From positions 1-38,386 of the forward strand of contig JAUIGL010000060.1 in the NCBI GenBank assembly GCA_030430165.1: a stretch of 38,386 nt of DNA, read 5' to 3'. The translations under genes were made by a program, and so were the position numbers. This document shows, in pieces, positions 22,609 to 30,744 of the stretch (the stretch's first letter is position 1; each line of letters starts with the position of its first letter). The DNA is from a bacterium (GTDB lineage Bacteria; Desulfobacterota; Binatia; HRBIN30; CADEER01). The notes below the pieces were generated by a model. That model had not been told where the DNA came from. It saw only the letters and a program-made list of their open reading frames with translations, and did not search any database.

Positions 22609-23775
22609 GTGATTTTTCCGATCGGTGATTCGCCGAACCCGGAAGGCACTCCGTACGTCACCTACGCACTGATCGCGATCAATGTCGCGGTCTACGTGCT
22701 GGTTCTGCCGCTGAGCTGGACGGCGCCCGATCCGACCGACCCCGCGCTACAGGAGTACATCCATCTGGTAGCGCGGCAGACCGGCTACACCTTGTCGCCG
22801 CAGCAGATCCTGGCGCGAACATCCGCCTACGACCTCTTCGTTTTCGAGTGGGGCTACCGGCCGGTTGCACCCAGTCTCCTCCACTTGTTCACGTCGATGT
22901 TCTTGCACGGCGGCCTCGGCCACCTCGCCGGCAACATGCTGTTTCTCTGGATCTACGGCGACAACGTCGAGCACCGCCTGGGAGGGCGACGCTATCTGGC
23001 CGCGTACCTGGCGACCGGAGCGGCGGCGACGCTCTTCCACGCAATGTTCTCGCCGAACTCCGGCCTGCCCCTGGTAGGCGCATCGGGCGCCATCTCCGGG
23101 GTGCTCGGCTTCTACTTCCTCTGGTTCCCGCGCAATCGAGTACACCTGTTGCTTCTCTTCCCGTTCCTGGTGCGGCTGACCGTCTCGGCGCGCACCCTGC
23201 TCGGGCTGTACGTGATCGTCGAAAACCTGCTTCCCTTCGTGATCAGCGGCGGCGCCGGGGGAATCGCCCACGGCGCTCACATTGGCGGATTCGTCGCCGG
23301 TCTCGGCATCGCCTACTGGATGGATCGAAAGGCGGTGCAGGGGCAACCCAGCAGCTATGCCGGCGAGAACGCGGAGGGCAACGGCGATCGGGTTCGCGCC
23401 TGGTTGCAACAGGGCCGACTCGACGACGCCGCCACCGAGTACTTCGCGCTCGCACCCGAGGCAACCGAGCGCCTGCTCGAGCCGCGCGAGATGTTGCAGC
23501 TGGCGAGCTGGCTGGTCGACGCCGGTCACCCGGAGGCGGCGCTGGTGCTCTACCGGCGACAGCTGCGCGACTACCCGACCGGGCCGATGGCGGCAGATGC
23601 CTATCTCGGCGCCGGCCTGATCCAACTCCGCGCCGGCCAGGCGACCGCCGCCTACCAGCACTTCCTCGACGCGCTCGAATCGAAGCCGACGCCGGAGATC
23701 GAAAACGCGGCGCGCGAAGCGCTGCGCGCGATCGGGCGCCACCAGGGACGAAAGCGGCCGCTGGTGGTTCCTTAA
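22609..23775 (+). CDS. Rhomboid-family intramembrane serine protease with C-terminal TPR-like region
   Basis: This 388-residue protein has six or seven membrane segments between about 17 and 236. The rhomboid dyad is S159 in GASGAISGVLGFYFLW and H224 in HGAHIGGFVAGLG. The conserved SMFLHGGLGHLAGNMLFLWIYGDNVEHRLG (about 96-125) is complete. It begins VIFPIGDSPNP, typical of bacterial rhomboids with a large luminal loop. The cytoplasmic C-terminus (about 250-388) is helical with TPR-like pairs (AALVLYRRQLRDYPTGPMAADAYLGAGLIQ...GQATAAYQHFLDAL). The start is GTG at 22609 with GAGG 8 bases upstream. Substrates are unknown. The gene converges with corA. Confidence 0.9.
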   Translation: MIFPIGDSPNPEGTPYVTYALIAINVAVYVLVLPLSWTAPDPTDPALQEYIHLVARQTGYTLSPQQILARTSAYDLFVFEWGYRPVAPSLLHLFTSMFLHGGLGHLAGNMLFLWIYGDNVEHRLGGRRYLAAYLATGAAATLFHAMFSPNSGLPLVGASGAISGVLGFYFLWFPRNRVHLLLLFPFLVRLTVSARTLLGLYVIVENLLPFVISGGAGGIAHGAHIGGFVAGLGIAYWMDRKAVQGQPSSYAGENAEGNGDRVRAWLQQGRLDDAATEYFALAPEATERLLEPREMLQLASWLVDAGHPEAALVLYRRQLRDYPTGPMAADAYLGAGLIQLRAGQATAAYQHFLDALESKPTPEIENAAREALRAIGRHQGRKRPLVVP

Positions 23776-23809
23776 CTCGAACGCGAAACCACCGAACGAG
23801 CCGATAATC

Positions 23810-24892
23810 TCAGCGTTCCGGAGGCTCGGGCGGCGGCGGCGTGCCGATCCAGCCGCGATGGCGAAAGTACAGGACCATGGCAACCGCGATGACCACCATG
23901 ATTCCGAGCACGACGAAGTAACCGCGCTGGTTGTGAAGCTCCGGCATGTACTCGAAGTTCATGCCGTAGATCCCCGCGACGAAGGTGAGGGGGATGAAGA
24001 TGCTGGCCATCAACGTCAGCATCTTCATGATCTCGTTCGTCCGGTGGCTGAGATTGCTGAGATAGGCCTCCACCAGAGACGCCGCCCACTCCCGCGAGGA
24101 GTCGACCAGTTCGACGATCTGCGACATCTGGGTCAGCGTGTCGCGCAGGTACACGTGCAGAGACTCGGGAAGAAACTGCGAGTCGGTGCGCAGAAGGTTT
24201 ACCAGTGCCTCGCGCTGCGGACGCCCAACCCGGCGCAAGGTCAGCAGGCGGCGGCGCACCACGTGGATCCGCGCCAGCACGTCGGGATGGGGATGCTCGG
24301 CCACCAGCTCTTCCAGGTCTTCGAGCTCGTCGGACAGGTCCTGGGCGATCGGGTAGTAGAGATCGACCATCGCCGCGATCATCGCGCAGGCGAGATAGCC
24401 GGGGCCCAAGGTCCGGATCGGTCGATTGCCGTTCTCCAGGCGCTCGCGGATCGGATCGAAGAAGCCGAAGTAACGCTCCTGGAAGGTCACCAGATAGCGC
24501 TCGCCGATCACGAAGCAGGTCTGGGGCATCTCAAGGCGATCGTCTGCCCCGATGAGTGGAGCGCGAGCGACCACCACCTGGTGCTCCTGGTAGAGCTCCG
24601 ACTTCGCCCGCTGCGGCACGTTGACCGCGTCTTCGAGCGCGAGCGGATGAAGACCGAACACGTCGGCAATCGCCCGCAACACCGCCTCGTCGCCCAAGCC
24701 CTGCACGTCGACCCAGGTCGTCTTCGGCGAGTTGCGAAACGCCTCGAGCTGCCTCGGGTCGTCGACGTCGAAGCGCTCCATTTCGTCCGCATCGTACTGC
24801 AGGACGGCGATCCGAGGCGGCGGCGAGTTGGGCGGAATCGCCAGCGATCCGGGCCGCGCACCCGCCGTCGGCTTGGATTTGACGAAGCTCAT
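23810..24892 (-). CDS. corA: CorA-type magnesium/cobalt transporter
   Basis: This 360-residue protein is a CorA-family divalent cation channel. It has a long cytoplasmic alpha/beta and helical domain, a helix leading into the membrane (NEIMKMLTLMASIFIPLTFVAGI), the signature GMN at 310-312 (GIYGMNFEYMPEL), a second membrane helix (VVLGIMVVIAVAMVLYF) and a short cytoplasmic tail rich in Pro. The pentamer admits Mg2+ or Co2+ when cytoplasmic levels fall. Its start overlaps the stop of the MscS-type gene by 4 bases, so the two channels are probably translated together. Confidence 0.95.
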   Translation of the reverse strand: MSFVKSKPTAGARPGSLAIPPNSPPPRIAVLQYDADEMERFDVDDPRQLEAFRNSPKTTWVDVQGLGDEAVLRAIADVFGLHPLALEDAVNVPQRAKSELYQEHQVVVARAPLIGADDRLEMPQTCFVIGERYLVTFQERYFGFFDPIRERLENGNRPIRTLGPGYLACAMIAAMVDLYYPIAQDLSDELEDLEELVAEHPHPDVLARIHVVRRRLLTLRRVGRPQREALVNLLRTDSQFLPESLHVYLRDTLTQMSQIVELVDSSREWAASLVEAYLSNLSHRTNEIMKMLTLMASIFIPLTFVAGIYGMNFEYMPELHNQRGYFVVLGIMVVIAVAMVLYFRHRGWIGTPPPPEPPER

Positions 24893-27147
24893 TTGCCCCC
24901 TCCATCGCGGCGTTGCCCGACGAACTCGACCTGCAGCGGGGCGGCGCTGTCGAGGTGGACGTCGCGCTGCGGGAAGGCGATCACCAGGTCGTCCTCGCGG
25001 AACAGATCGTCGATTCGGAATCGGATTCGACTCTGCACCTTCTTCATCGCCATCGGCGCGCGTGCGCGAACCCAGAAGTGGACCTCGAAGTTGAGCGAGT
25101 TGTCTCCGAACTCCTCGAAGATGATGACCGGCTCGGGGTGCTTGAGCACCTCTCGGTCCTCGTCGACAGCCTGCCGGATTCGCTGCTCCACCAAGCGGGT
25201 CGGCGAGCCGTAGATGACTCCGACCAGCACCTTGGCCCGCACCAGCTCGTCGGAGAGCGTCCAGTTGACGACGTTGTTCTCGAGAAAGAAGCTGTTGGGA
25301 ACGATGATGTGCCGGCCATCGGTCGACCGAATCCGCGTGCTGCGTGCGCCGATCGCCTCGACCGTGCCGTAGTTGCCCTCGACTTCGACGAGATCCCCCG
25401 CCCGAATCGGGCGCTCGAACATGAGGATCAGACCGCTGATGAAGTTGTTCATCACGTTCTGGCTGCCGAAGCCGACGCCGATCGCGAGCGCGCCGCCGAG
25501 GACCGTGAACACCGTCAATGGAAAGTGGATGATGCGCAGGACCAGGAGGGTGAAGCTGACGAATAGGACGTAGAACGCCAGTGTCTCGAGGGCGTGAGAG
25601 GCGCCGGAATCGAGCTTGAAGCGTCGCCGCGCAACCCCGCCGACGAAGGCCGAGAAACGCCGCGACCCCCAAAAACCGACGCCGGCCATCAGCAGGGCTA
25701 TGATCAGGGAGCCGACCGTGATCGATGAGTCCTCGACCGACGCGATCTCGTAGCTCCAGAACTCGGCCACCGCTTCGAGGCCGTCGCCGATGACCTCGCG
25801 GACGTCGACGTGGCCGGTCAGGTCTTCGAGATCCTGAAGAAAGCGGTCGGTCAGCCTTCGCTCTGCCGCGCGCGCCGAGTGCTCTTCGCGCTCGGCTTCG
25901 AGCAGTGCCTCGACGGCGGCGAGCTGGTCTCGGCGCGCACTCTCGAGCGCGGTGCCGTCGGGCGTCTCGGCGAGTTGTTCGCGTACCGTGTCGCGAATCC
26001 GCTGCAGATCTTCGAGACGCCCCTCGCGTTGAGCCGATTCCAGCGACAGCGTCTCGAGCTGATCGGCAGCCGCCTCCATCCACGACTCGATCTCCTGTCG
26101 GGTCGCCTGGCCGGCGAGCGCCGCCGACCACTGCCGCCAGATGGTTTCGCTATCCTTGGCGCGCTCGATGCCGGCATCGACGAGCACCAGCCGTTGACGG
26201 ATCGCGTCGCGCGCCGCGGCACGCGCCTCGGCTGTCGCCAGCTTGTCGCCGTCGGTGTCGGGCCCGCGCGAGAACCGCTGGCGCGCAGCTTCGAGGACCA
26301 ATTCGGCGGACGCGAGCTGGCGCTCGATCTCGGCCCGCTCGCGCAGCATCTCGCCTTCGCGGCGCGACAACTCGGCGAACCCGTGCGTGTCGTCACCTGC
26401 CCCCGAAGCAAGCACCCGACGCATCTCTTCGATCCGCGCCGTTAGGTCGCTCGACGAAGCGTCCGCGGGATCGCGCTCGGCCTCGCGGGTTTGAATCGTT
26501 CGCAGGTAGACCACCTCTTGCGCCAGGCGCTCGCCCAACCGGCGCAGCTCGAGCTTCCGCTGCGCCAGCAGCCCCGGCTCGGCCTCGAGCGCGCTCTTGG
26601 CTGCGCGCCGGCTCTTCGCCGCGTCGGCCAGGGCCTCCTTGGCGGCCGCCAAGGCGCTGCGGCTCGCTTCCAGGCGCTGCTTGCGTTGCCGCTCTCCCCT
26701 CTCGTCGTCGTAGCGCGCTTCGAGGAGCTGGTTGAGAGCGAACACCGACGGCTTCGCCGTGGTGTCGCGGGCCACCGCGAGGGACGGGTCGGCCGACTCC
26801 TGCCGCTCGATCAGCTGTTGTCGGACCTCGGCTTCGATCTCGCGCAGACGATCGGCAACCGTGCTCAGATGGGCTCGAAGCTCGGGATCTTCCGCACCCG
26901 CAAGCGCCTGTTCTGCCTCGACTTTTTCCTTCTCAACCTGGGCGAGGCGTGCCCTGATCGACTGCGTCGCGAGCGGGTCGGGGGCACTCTCGCTGACAGT
27001 GGTGGGTTCGCTCAGCGAAAGAGTCTGCGCCTCCGCCGCACCGGGGGCGAGGAGCAGGAGCAATGACGCTGCGGACGCTCGAACCAGCCAGTGCTGCAGC
27101 TTTTCGGGCCAGCGCACCACATCGCTGTAGTGATTTCCGCGTCCCAT
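24889..27147 (-). CDS. Large MscS-family mechanosensitive channel with periplasmic coiled coil
   Basis: This 752-residue channel starts with a signal peptide (LQHWLVRASAASLLLLLAPGAAEAQ) and about 430 residues of charged, helical sequence (about 45-470) that should form periplasmic coiled coils. The MscS core starts near 473. The pore-lining helix is GGALAIGVGFGSQNVMNNFISG, followed by the beta domain (MFERPIRAGDLVEVEGNYGTVEAIGARSTRIRSTDG and VPNSFFLENNVVNWTLSD) and an alpha/beta C-terminus. The plan is like MscK/KefA, but with fewer membrane helices before the core. It would release solutes when turgor is high. The ATG at 27147 has no clear Shine-Dalgarno; an upstream start at 27228 is possible. 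corA overlaps the end by 4 bases. Confidence 0.9.
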   Translation of the reverse strand: MGRGNHYSDVVRWPEKLQHWLVRASAASLLLLLAPGAAEAQTLSLSEPTTVSESAPDPLATQSIRARLAQVEKEKVEAEQALAGAEDPELRAHLSTVADRLREIEAEVRQQLIERQESADPSLAVARDTTAKPSVFALNQLLEARYDDERGERQRKQRLEASRSALAAAKEALADAAKSRRAAKSALEAEPGLLAQRKLELRRLGERLAQEVVYLRTIQTREAERDPADASSSDLTARIEEMRRVLASGAGDDTHGFAELSRREGEMLRERAEIERQLASAELVLEAARQRFSRGPDTDGDKLATAEARAAARDAIRQRLVLVDAGIERAKDSETIWRQWSAALAGQATRQEIESWMEAAADQLETLSLESAQREGRLEDLQRIRDTVREQLAETPDGTALESARRDQLAAVEALLEAEREEHSARAAERRLTDRFLQDLEDLTGHVDVREVIGDGLEAVAEFWSYEIASVEDSSITVGSLIIALLMAGVGFWGSRRFSAFVGGVARRRFKLDSGASHALETLAFYVLFVSFTLLVLRIIHFPLTVFTVLGGALAIGVGFGSQNVMNNFISGLILMFERPIRAGDLVEVEGNYGTVEAIGARSTRIRSTDGRHIIVPNSFFLENNVVNWTLSDELVRAKVLVGVIYGSPTRLVEQRIRQAVDEDREVLKHPEPVIIFEEFGDNSLNFEVHFWVRARAPMAMKKVQSRIRFRIDDLFREDDLVIAFPQRDVHLDSAAPLQVEFVGQRRDGGGK

Positions 27148-27276
27148 CGCCGAGGAGGATACCTCGCATCCGGGGGTCTGGGAATGTTTTGGGCGATTTC
27201 CGGCCCGGGCCAGGCGCCGTGGTGGCAAGACGACTCGTCGCCGCGGGCTCTACCGCGCGGGGCGAGTGAGCGCGGG

Positions 27277-29670
27277 CTAGCGCGCCCGCGACGAGGTGCG
27301 CGCGACCTGCTCGTCGATGCGGGCGTCGACGATGCGCGTAGTGCGCGGGCGCTCGCCTGGCCGCAATACGTCGAAGCGAACCAACAACAGCATCCCCTGC
27401 CTGCGCGAGATCAGATCGGGCGACGCCATCGCGACGCGGAGGACTCCCGGACCAGCGACTCTGCGCGCCAGTAGCACTCCCGGGTCCGGCCGCCGCAGGT
27501 CGAGGCCAGTCGGTTCGAGCGCCTCCTGGTCGTACGAGATTTCCAGATCGAGCGACTGATAGGGACGCGCCGAGCGGACGTAGACCGGCAGGACCGCGGT
27601 CGTGCCCGAGAGGCGCAGCCGTCCCAGGCGAACCCGACCGGTTCGGTTGCGCCGCGCCAGCGGCGCACTGGTCGTTGCCGCCTGCCAAGCGGAAGAGCGC
27701 CAATTTCCGCTGCAGTCGCCGAGCAGGACGGCGTCGAAGCGAACCGCGTCGGTCTGGCCCGCGAACGCGCTCCAGTGCAGCGCGCCGGGCTGGCACAGAT
27801 CCGATCCGACCAACGGTCCGGTCGCAACCGCCCCTTCCGCCGGTGCGGGGACGGTCAGCCAGTCGCTGCCGCAAGCATCGCTGACCGGCAGAGAGTCGAG
27901 AGTGCCCAGCGATCTCTGCAGCAGCCGCGAGGCATCGAGAGGAGTCACGGTGCCATCTCCCGTCACATCGCACGCAAGGGATTGGTAGCCAACGAGCTCA
28001 CGGGCACCGACGGTCGCTTGCAGTGCATAGGCGGCGTCGAGGGCGGAGATCGCAGTTCCGACATCTCCCTGCTTCCAGGCGCGCAACTCGACCGGTCCGG
28101 AAACCAGACCGGCGAGCTCGAATGCGCCCGAGCCATCGGTCGAATCGGCCATCAGCGACCCACCGCTGGCGATCACCTCGGCTCCGGGCACCGCTCCGCC
28201 GTCCATGTAGTAGCGAACCTCGCCCCGCAGTACGTTGATCGGCGACGAAGTCGGAGTCGCGGTGGGCAGCGCCGTCGGCGGTAGCGTCGAAGTCGGCAAC
28301 CGGGTGGCCGTGCGCGTGCGGGTTGCAGTACGTGTGCGAGTCGCGGTTCGAGTGCGAGTCCGCGTCGCTGTCGAAGTCGCGGCGCGCGTCGGCGTCCTGG
28401 TCAGAGTCGGCGTGTGAGTCGGCGTCCGCGTCGCCGTCGCCGGCACGTCGGTCGGCGACGGCGTTACCGTCGCACCGCTGGCCGGGTAGATGAAGCGCGC
28501 GGCATCTTCGTCATCGCTTCCGAGATCGCTGCAACGACCGTTGAAGTAAGCGTAGGCGCGCATCACCGCGCCGGATACGGGCGAGTGACCGAGTCCGATC
28601 GCATGGCCGATCTCGTGAGTGGCGATCTCCGAAAGGTTGCAGCGGTTCCAGCCGCGGCAGCTCGACCAGCCATTGTTGAAGGTCACCTTGCCGACGCGAA
28701 TTCGCCGGAACAGCGTGCCATTGACCGTTTTCGTTTCACCGGAGCTGCAGAACCCACCCACGGCGAGCACTCCGCCGCAGCGGTCGGGGTCCGAAATCTC
28801 GTTGAAGGGATCGTTGAAGACGATGCGGTTTCCGCCGCTGCATCCGGAGAACGACACGGGGGCAGGCAGCGGACCGCCGTCGCCGAGCCGCAGGCCCGAT
28901 CCGGCGACCGAAGACCACGCGTCGAACGCATCGAGGATCGCGGCGCGCGACTCGACCGGACCCAGCTCGGGCCCGGGGTCGCCCGCCGGATCGATCATGA
29001 AGTCGACCGAGCCGCCCCAGTCCGATTCGAACCAGCGACTGGGGTTCATTCCGAGGTACTCGAACTCGGCGCGCACTTCCGATTCGACCAGCTGCGGTGG
29101 GTCGACCGTTTGCACGCGCCCTCTCGTATCCGGCCGGTGACGGCGGCGGCGGCGCAGAACCGACGAATCGTCGTCGGCCGGCGAGTCGCCGAGAACCTGC
29201 ACACCTTCGCCAAACGAACGACGGACCTCGAGGTCGCCGGCAGCGGTCTCGCCGATCACCCGATATTTTCCCATCGACATCGCGACGGTGCGCCATGCGC
29301 CATTGCCGAGGTCTTCCAGGTAGACGACGACCTCTTCCCCGACCCGGTACTGGGGCGAGCCGAAGACCCACTCCTCCTGGTCACCGAGGCGGCCGCCGGA
29401 CTCGCGCACCACCACCGATGGACCAACCTCGTCGCCGTCGAGAACTTCGTTCACGTCGAGACGAATGTCGGTGGAGATTGCGCCGGTGCCGGGATCGAGG
29501 CCGGTGGTGATCTCCGCCACCGTGCCGCGCACGACCGAATCGGCGAGATCGCCCAGCTGCTGCTGGTCGAGCAGAACGAAGGTCGTCGCGCCGACCGGCG
29601 CGCTCGCCACAACCAGCGCTATCGCGCATACAGCAAGTCGCAACCCTGCTTTTTGAAGATGAATTCGCAT
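27277..29670 (-). CDS. Exported matrixin metalloprotease fused to stalk, dockerin-like and cohesin-like modules
   Basis: This 797-residue exported protein begins with a signal peptide (1-28, ending VGA). Residues 29-160 resemble the separate protein at 4083-4643 (ADSVVRGTVAEI, VGEEVVVYLED). A matrixin domain follows, with zinc site HEIGHAIGLGH at 352-362 and the end ARFIYP, like the protease at 3358-4086. Next come a Thr-Pro-Arg stalk (about 403-477), a carboxypeptidase-regulatory-like beta domain (VLRGEVRYYMDGGAVPGAEV, 480-531), and a dockerin-like part (about 535-594) with one good Ca loop (DVTGDGTVTPLD) and one degenerate. The C-terminal 130 residues (about 670-797) resemble a cohesin-type domain (PVYVRSARPYQSLDLEISYDQEALEP). 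A GC hairpin spans the stop codon. The start at 29670 is chosen for the signal peptide. Confidence 0.8.
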   Translation of the reverse strand: MRIHLQKAGLRLAVCAIALVVASAPVGATTFVLLDQQQLGDLADSVVRGTVAEITTGLDPGTGAISTDIRLDVNEVLDGDEVGPSVVVRESGGRLGDQEEWVFGSPQYRVGEEVVVYLEDLGNGAWRTVAMSMGKYRVIGETAAGDLEVRRSFGEGVQVLGDSPADDDSSVLRRRRRHRPDTRGRVQTVDPPQLVESEVRAEFEYLGMNPSRWFESDWGGSVDFMIDPAGDPGPELGPVESRAAILDAFDAWSSVAGSGLRLGDGGPLPAPVSFSGCSGGNRIVFNDPFNEISDPDRCGGVLAVGGFCSSGETKTVNGTLFRRIRVGKVTFNNGWSSCRGWNRCNLSEIATHEIGHAIGLGHSPVSGAVMRAYAYFNGRCSDLGSDDEDAARFIYPASGATVTPSPTDVPATATRTPTHTPTLTRTPTRAATSTATRTRTRTATRTRTATRTRTATRLPTSTLPPTALPTATPTSSPINVLRGEVRYYMDGGAVPGAEVIASGGSLMADSTDGSGAFELAGLVSGPVELRAWKQGDVGTAISALDAAYALQATVGARELVGYQSLACDVTGDGTVTPLDASRLLQRSLGTLDSLPVSDACGSDWLTVPAPAEGAVATGPLVGSDLCQPGALHWSAFAGQTDAVRFDAVLLGDCSGNWRSSAWQAATTSAPLARRNRTGRVRLGRLRLSGTTAVLPVYVRSARPYQSLDLEISYDQEALEPTGLDLRRPDPGVLLARRVAGPGVLRVAMASPDLISRRQGMLLLVRFDVLRPGERPRTTRIVDARIDEQVARTSSRAR

Positions 29671-29697
29671 TCCCGGACGCCCGTCGCGTCGGAGAGA

Positions 29698-29713
29698 TGC
29701 GAGCCGTATGCCA
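29698..29713 (-). promoter_or_regulatory. Possible sigma54 (-24/-12) promoter for the fused metalloprotease
   Basis: On the minus strand TGGCATACGGCTCGCA has the GG-N10-GC spacing of sigma54 promoters and keeps TGGCA at -24 and TCGCA at -12. Transcription would start about 18 bases before the ATG at 29670. It departs from consensus at three conserved positions, and no enhancer-binding regulator gene is nearby. Confidence 0.3.
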
Positions 29714-29851
29714 ACTCGGCGGCGCGGGTTCCGGTTGGAACGACGCCCCGAAAAGCGAAGCAAGTGCCGTTTTGCGCCCCCCCTGCGTTCGTCGATTCAC
29801 ACCCGCGAAACTACGTGCGAATGCGTCCCCGCCCACAGCCGACCGGGAACG

Positions 29852-29881
29852 AAAAAAGCCCAGCTCATACGAGCTGGGCTT
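29852..29881 (-). terminator. Intrinsic terminator after the small surface-protein gene
   Basis: An 11-bp perfect stem (29856-29866 with 29871-29881) has a 4-base loop. On the minus strand it is followed by six T residues, 39 bases after the stop of the gene at 29920-30630. It is the most classical terminator in the window. The remainder of the gap to the next gene carries only the possible sigma54 site. Confidence 0.9.
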
Positions 29882-29919
29882 TCGGCGAATACACGCGCAG
29901 TGTTCGGGCGAGGCGGCGC

Positions 29920-30630
29920 CTACAGTCCTCGGCGTCGGAAGCCGAGGTAGCCCAAACCAGTCAGCATGATGGTTGCCATGCCCAACGCGACCGGCCCCAT
30001 CGACGGCGCCGGGGTTTCGAGCTCACAGTTGACCGCGCGGATCTCGGAAATCGCCAGGTCCGACGACATCGCCTCCACAGATTCGGCGTCCATCGTCACC
30101 GAGATCTCGGCGATGTCGCTCAGGTCGACTCCGGTGAACTGCTCGATCGGAAAGGAGAGAGTCCCCTCACCGCCCGCCAAGCCGCTGCTCAGCACCGGCG
30201 AGGTGTTGTTGCTGCCGTCGACCATGACGATCTGCACCAGCGCCCCGGCGACCGCCGGAACGTCGGCCCGTTCGTAATCGATCTCGATCGCCTCGGCGCA
30301 CGCAAAAAGGCTTCCCAGCCCAGCTCCGCTGCCGTCGTAGGTAGCAGTGGCCGAACCGGTACCATCGGTCATGAAGTCGAAGATGCCGTCGGCGACGATC
30401 ACACCCGACTGCACTAGAACCGGGGTCGACGAAACCACTTCGATCTCTCGCGAGCCGCCGCGCACTCCCGCCAAACCGGTGTCCAGATTGGTCGCCGGAG
30501 GCTCGATGAAGCTCACCTGGACGACCACGGTATTGGTCGCCTCGGTGAAAGAATCGATGACGAAATCGAGCGCCATCGCCTGCGCCGCGCAAGCAACGCC
30601 AACCACCACCAGTGCAAGACTTCTCAGCAT
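29920..30630 (-). CDS. Exported protein with PEP-CTERM-like C-terminal tail
   Basis: This 236-residue protein has a signal peptide (1-21, ending AMA) and a beta-rich body with no family that I recognise. The body resembles cohesin-like or bacterial Ig-like folds by alternating hydrophobic strands (TNTVVVQVSF, AEISVTMDAES). The C-terminus is a short Pro/Ser/Met linker, a hydrophobic helix (VALGMATIMLTGLGYLGF) and RRRGL, the layout of PEP-CTERM sorting tails but without the PEP motif. The gene has its own promoter (30656-30684), a Shine-Dalgarno-like AGGGG 7 bases before the ATG, and a strong terminator, so it is a single-gene transcription unit. Two cysteines in the body (FACAE and VNCEL) could form a disulphide. 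Confidence 0.82.
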   Translation of the reverse strand: MLRSLALVVVGVACAAQAMALDFVIDSFTEATNTVVVQVSFIEPPATNLDTGLAGVRGGSREIEVVSSTPVLVQSGVIVADGIFDFMTDGTGSATATYDGSGAGLGSLFACAEAIEIDYERADVPAVAGALVQIVMVDGSNNTSPVLSSGLAGGEGTLSFPIEQFTGVDLSDIAEISVTMDAESVEAMSSDLAISEIRAVNCELETPAPSMGPVALGMATIMLTGLGYLGFRRRGL

Positions 30631-30655
30631 GAACTACCCCTTTCGCCGATCGCGC

Positions 30656-30684
30656 TATATACCAAAAAGGCGCGTTCGGGCCAA
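30656..30684 (-). promoter_or_regulatory. Sigma70-like promoter of the small surface protein
   Basis: On the minus strand TTGGCC (30679-30684) and TATATA (30656-30661) are separated by exactly 17 bases. Each matches 4 of 6 consensus bases. Transcription would start near 30649, about 19 bases before the ATG at 30630. The terminator of the giant gene ends 5 bases upstream of the -35 box, so the two units are insulated. Confidence 0.55.
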
Positions 30685-30688
30685 CGGC

Positions 30689-30710
30689 AAAACCCGAGAC
30701 CGAGTCTCGG
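30689..30710 (-). terminator. Intrinsic terminator-like hairpin after the giant surface-protein gene
   Basis: On the minus strand CCGAGAC pairs perfectly with GTCTCGG around a 3-base loop, followed by GTTTTG. It lies 34 bases after the stop at 30745. The stem is short, but the position and T-run fit a terminator. Confidence 0.6.
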
Positions 30711-30744
30711 CAGCCGCGCGGCGAGGCAAAGCCGGATCGATCGC

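Noticed and set aside
22609..23775. Rhombosortase acting on the surface proteins
   Set aside because: The protein is a larger rhomboid with TPR-like tail, and no Gly-Gly-CTERM substrate is seen in the window.
15432..29670. Cellulosome
   Set aside because: Although cohesin- and dockerin-like modules occur, no glycoside hydrolase or scaffoldin array is present.
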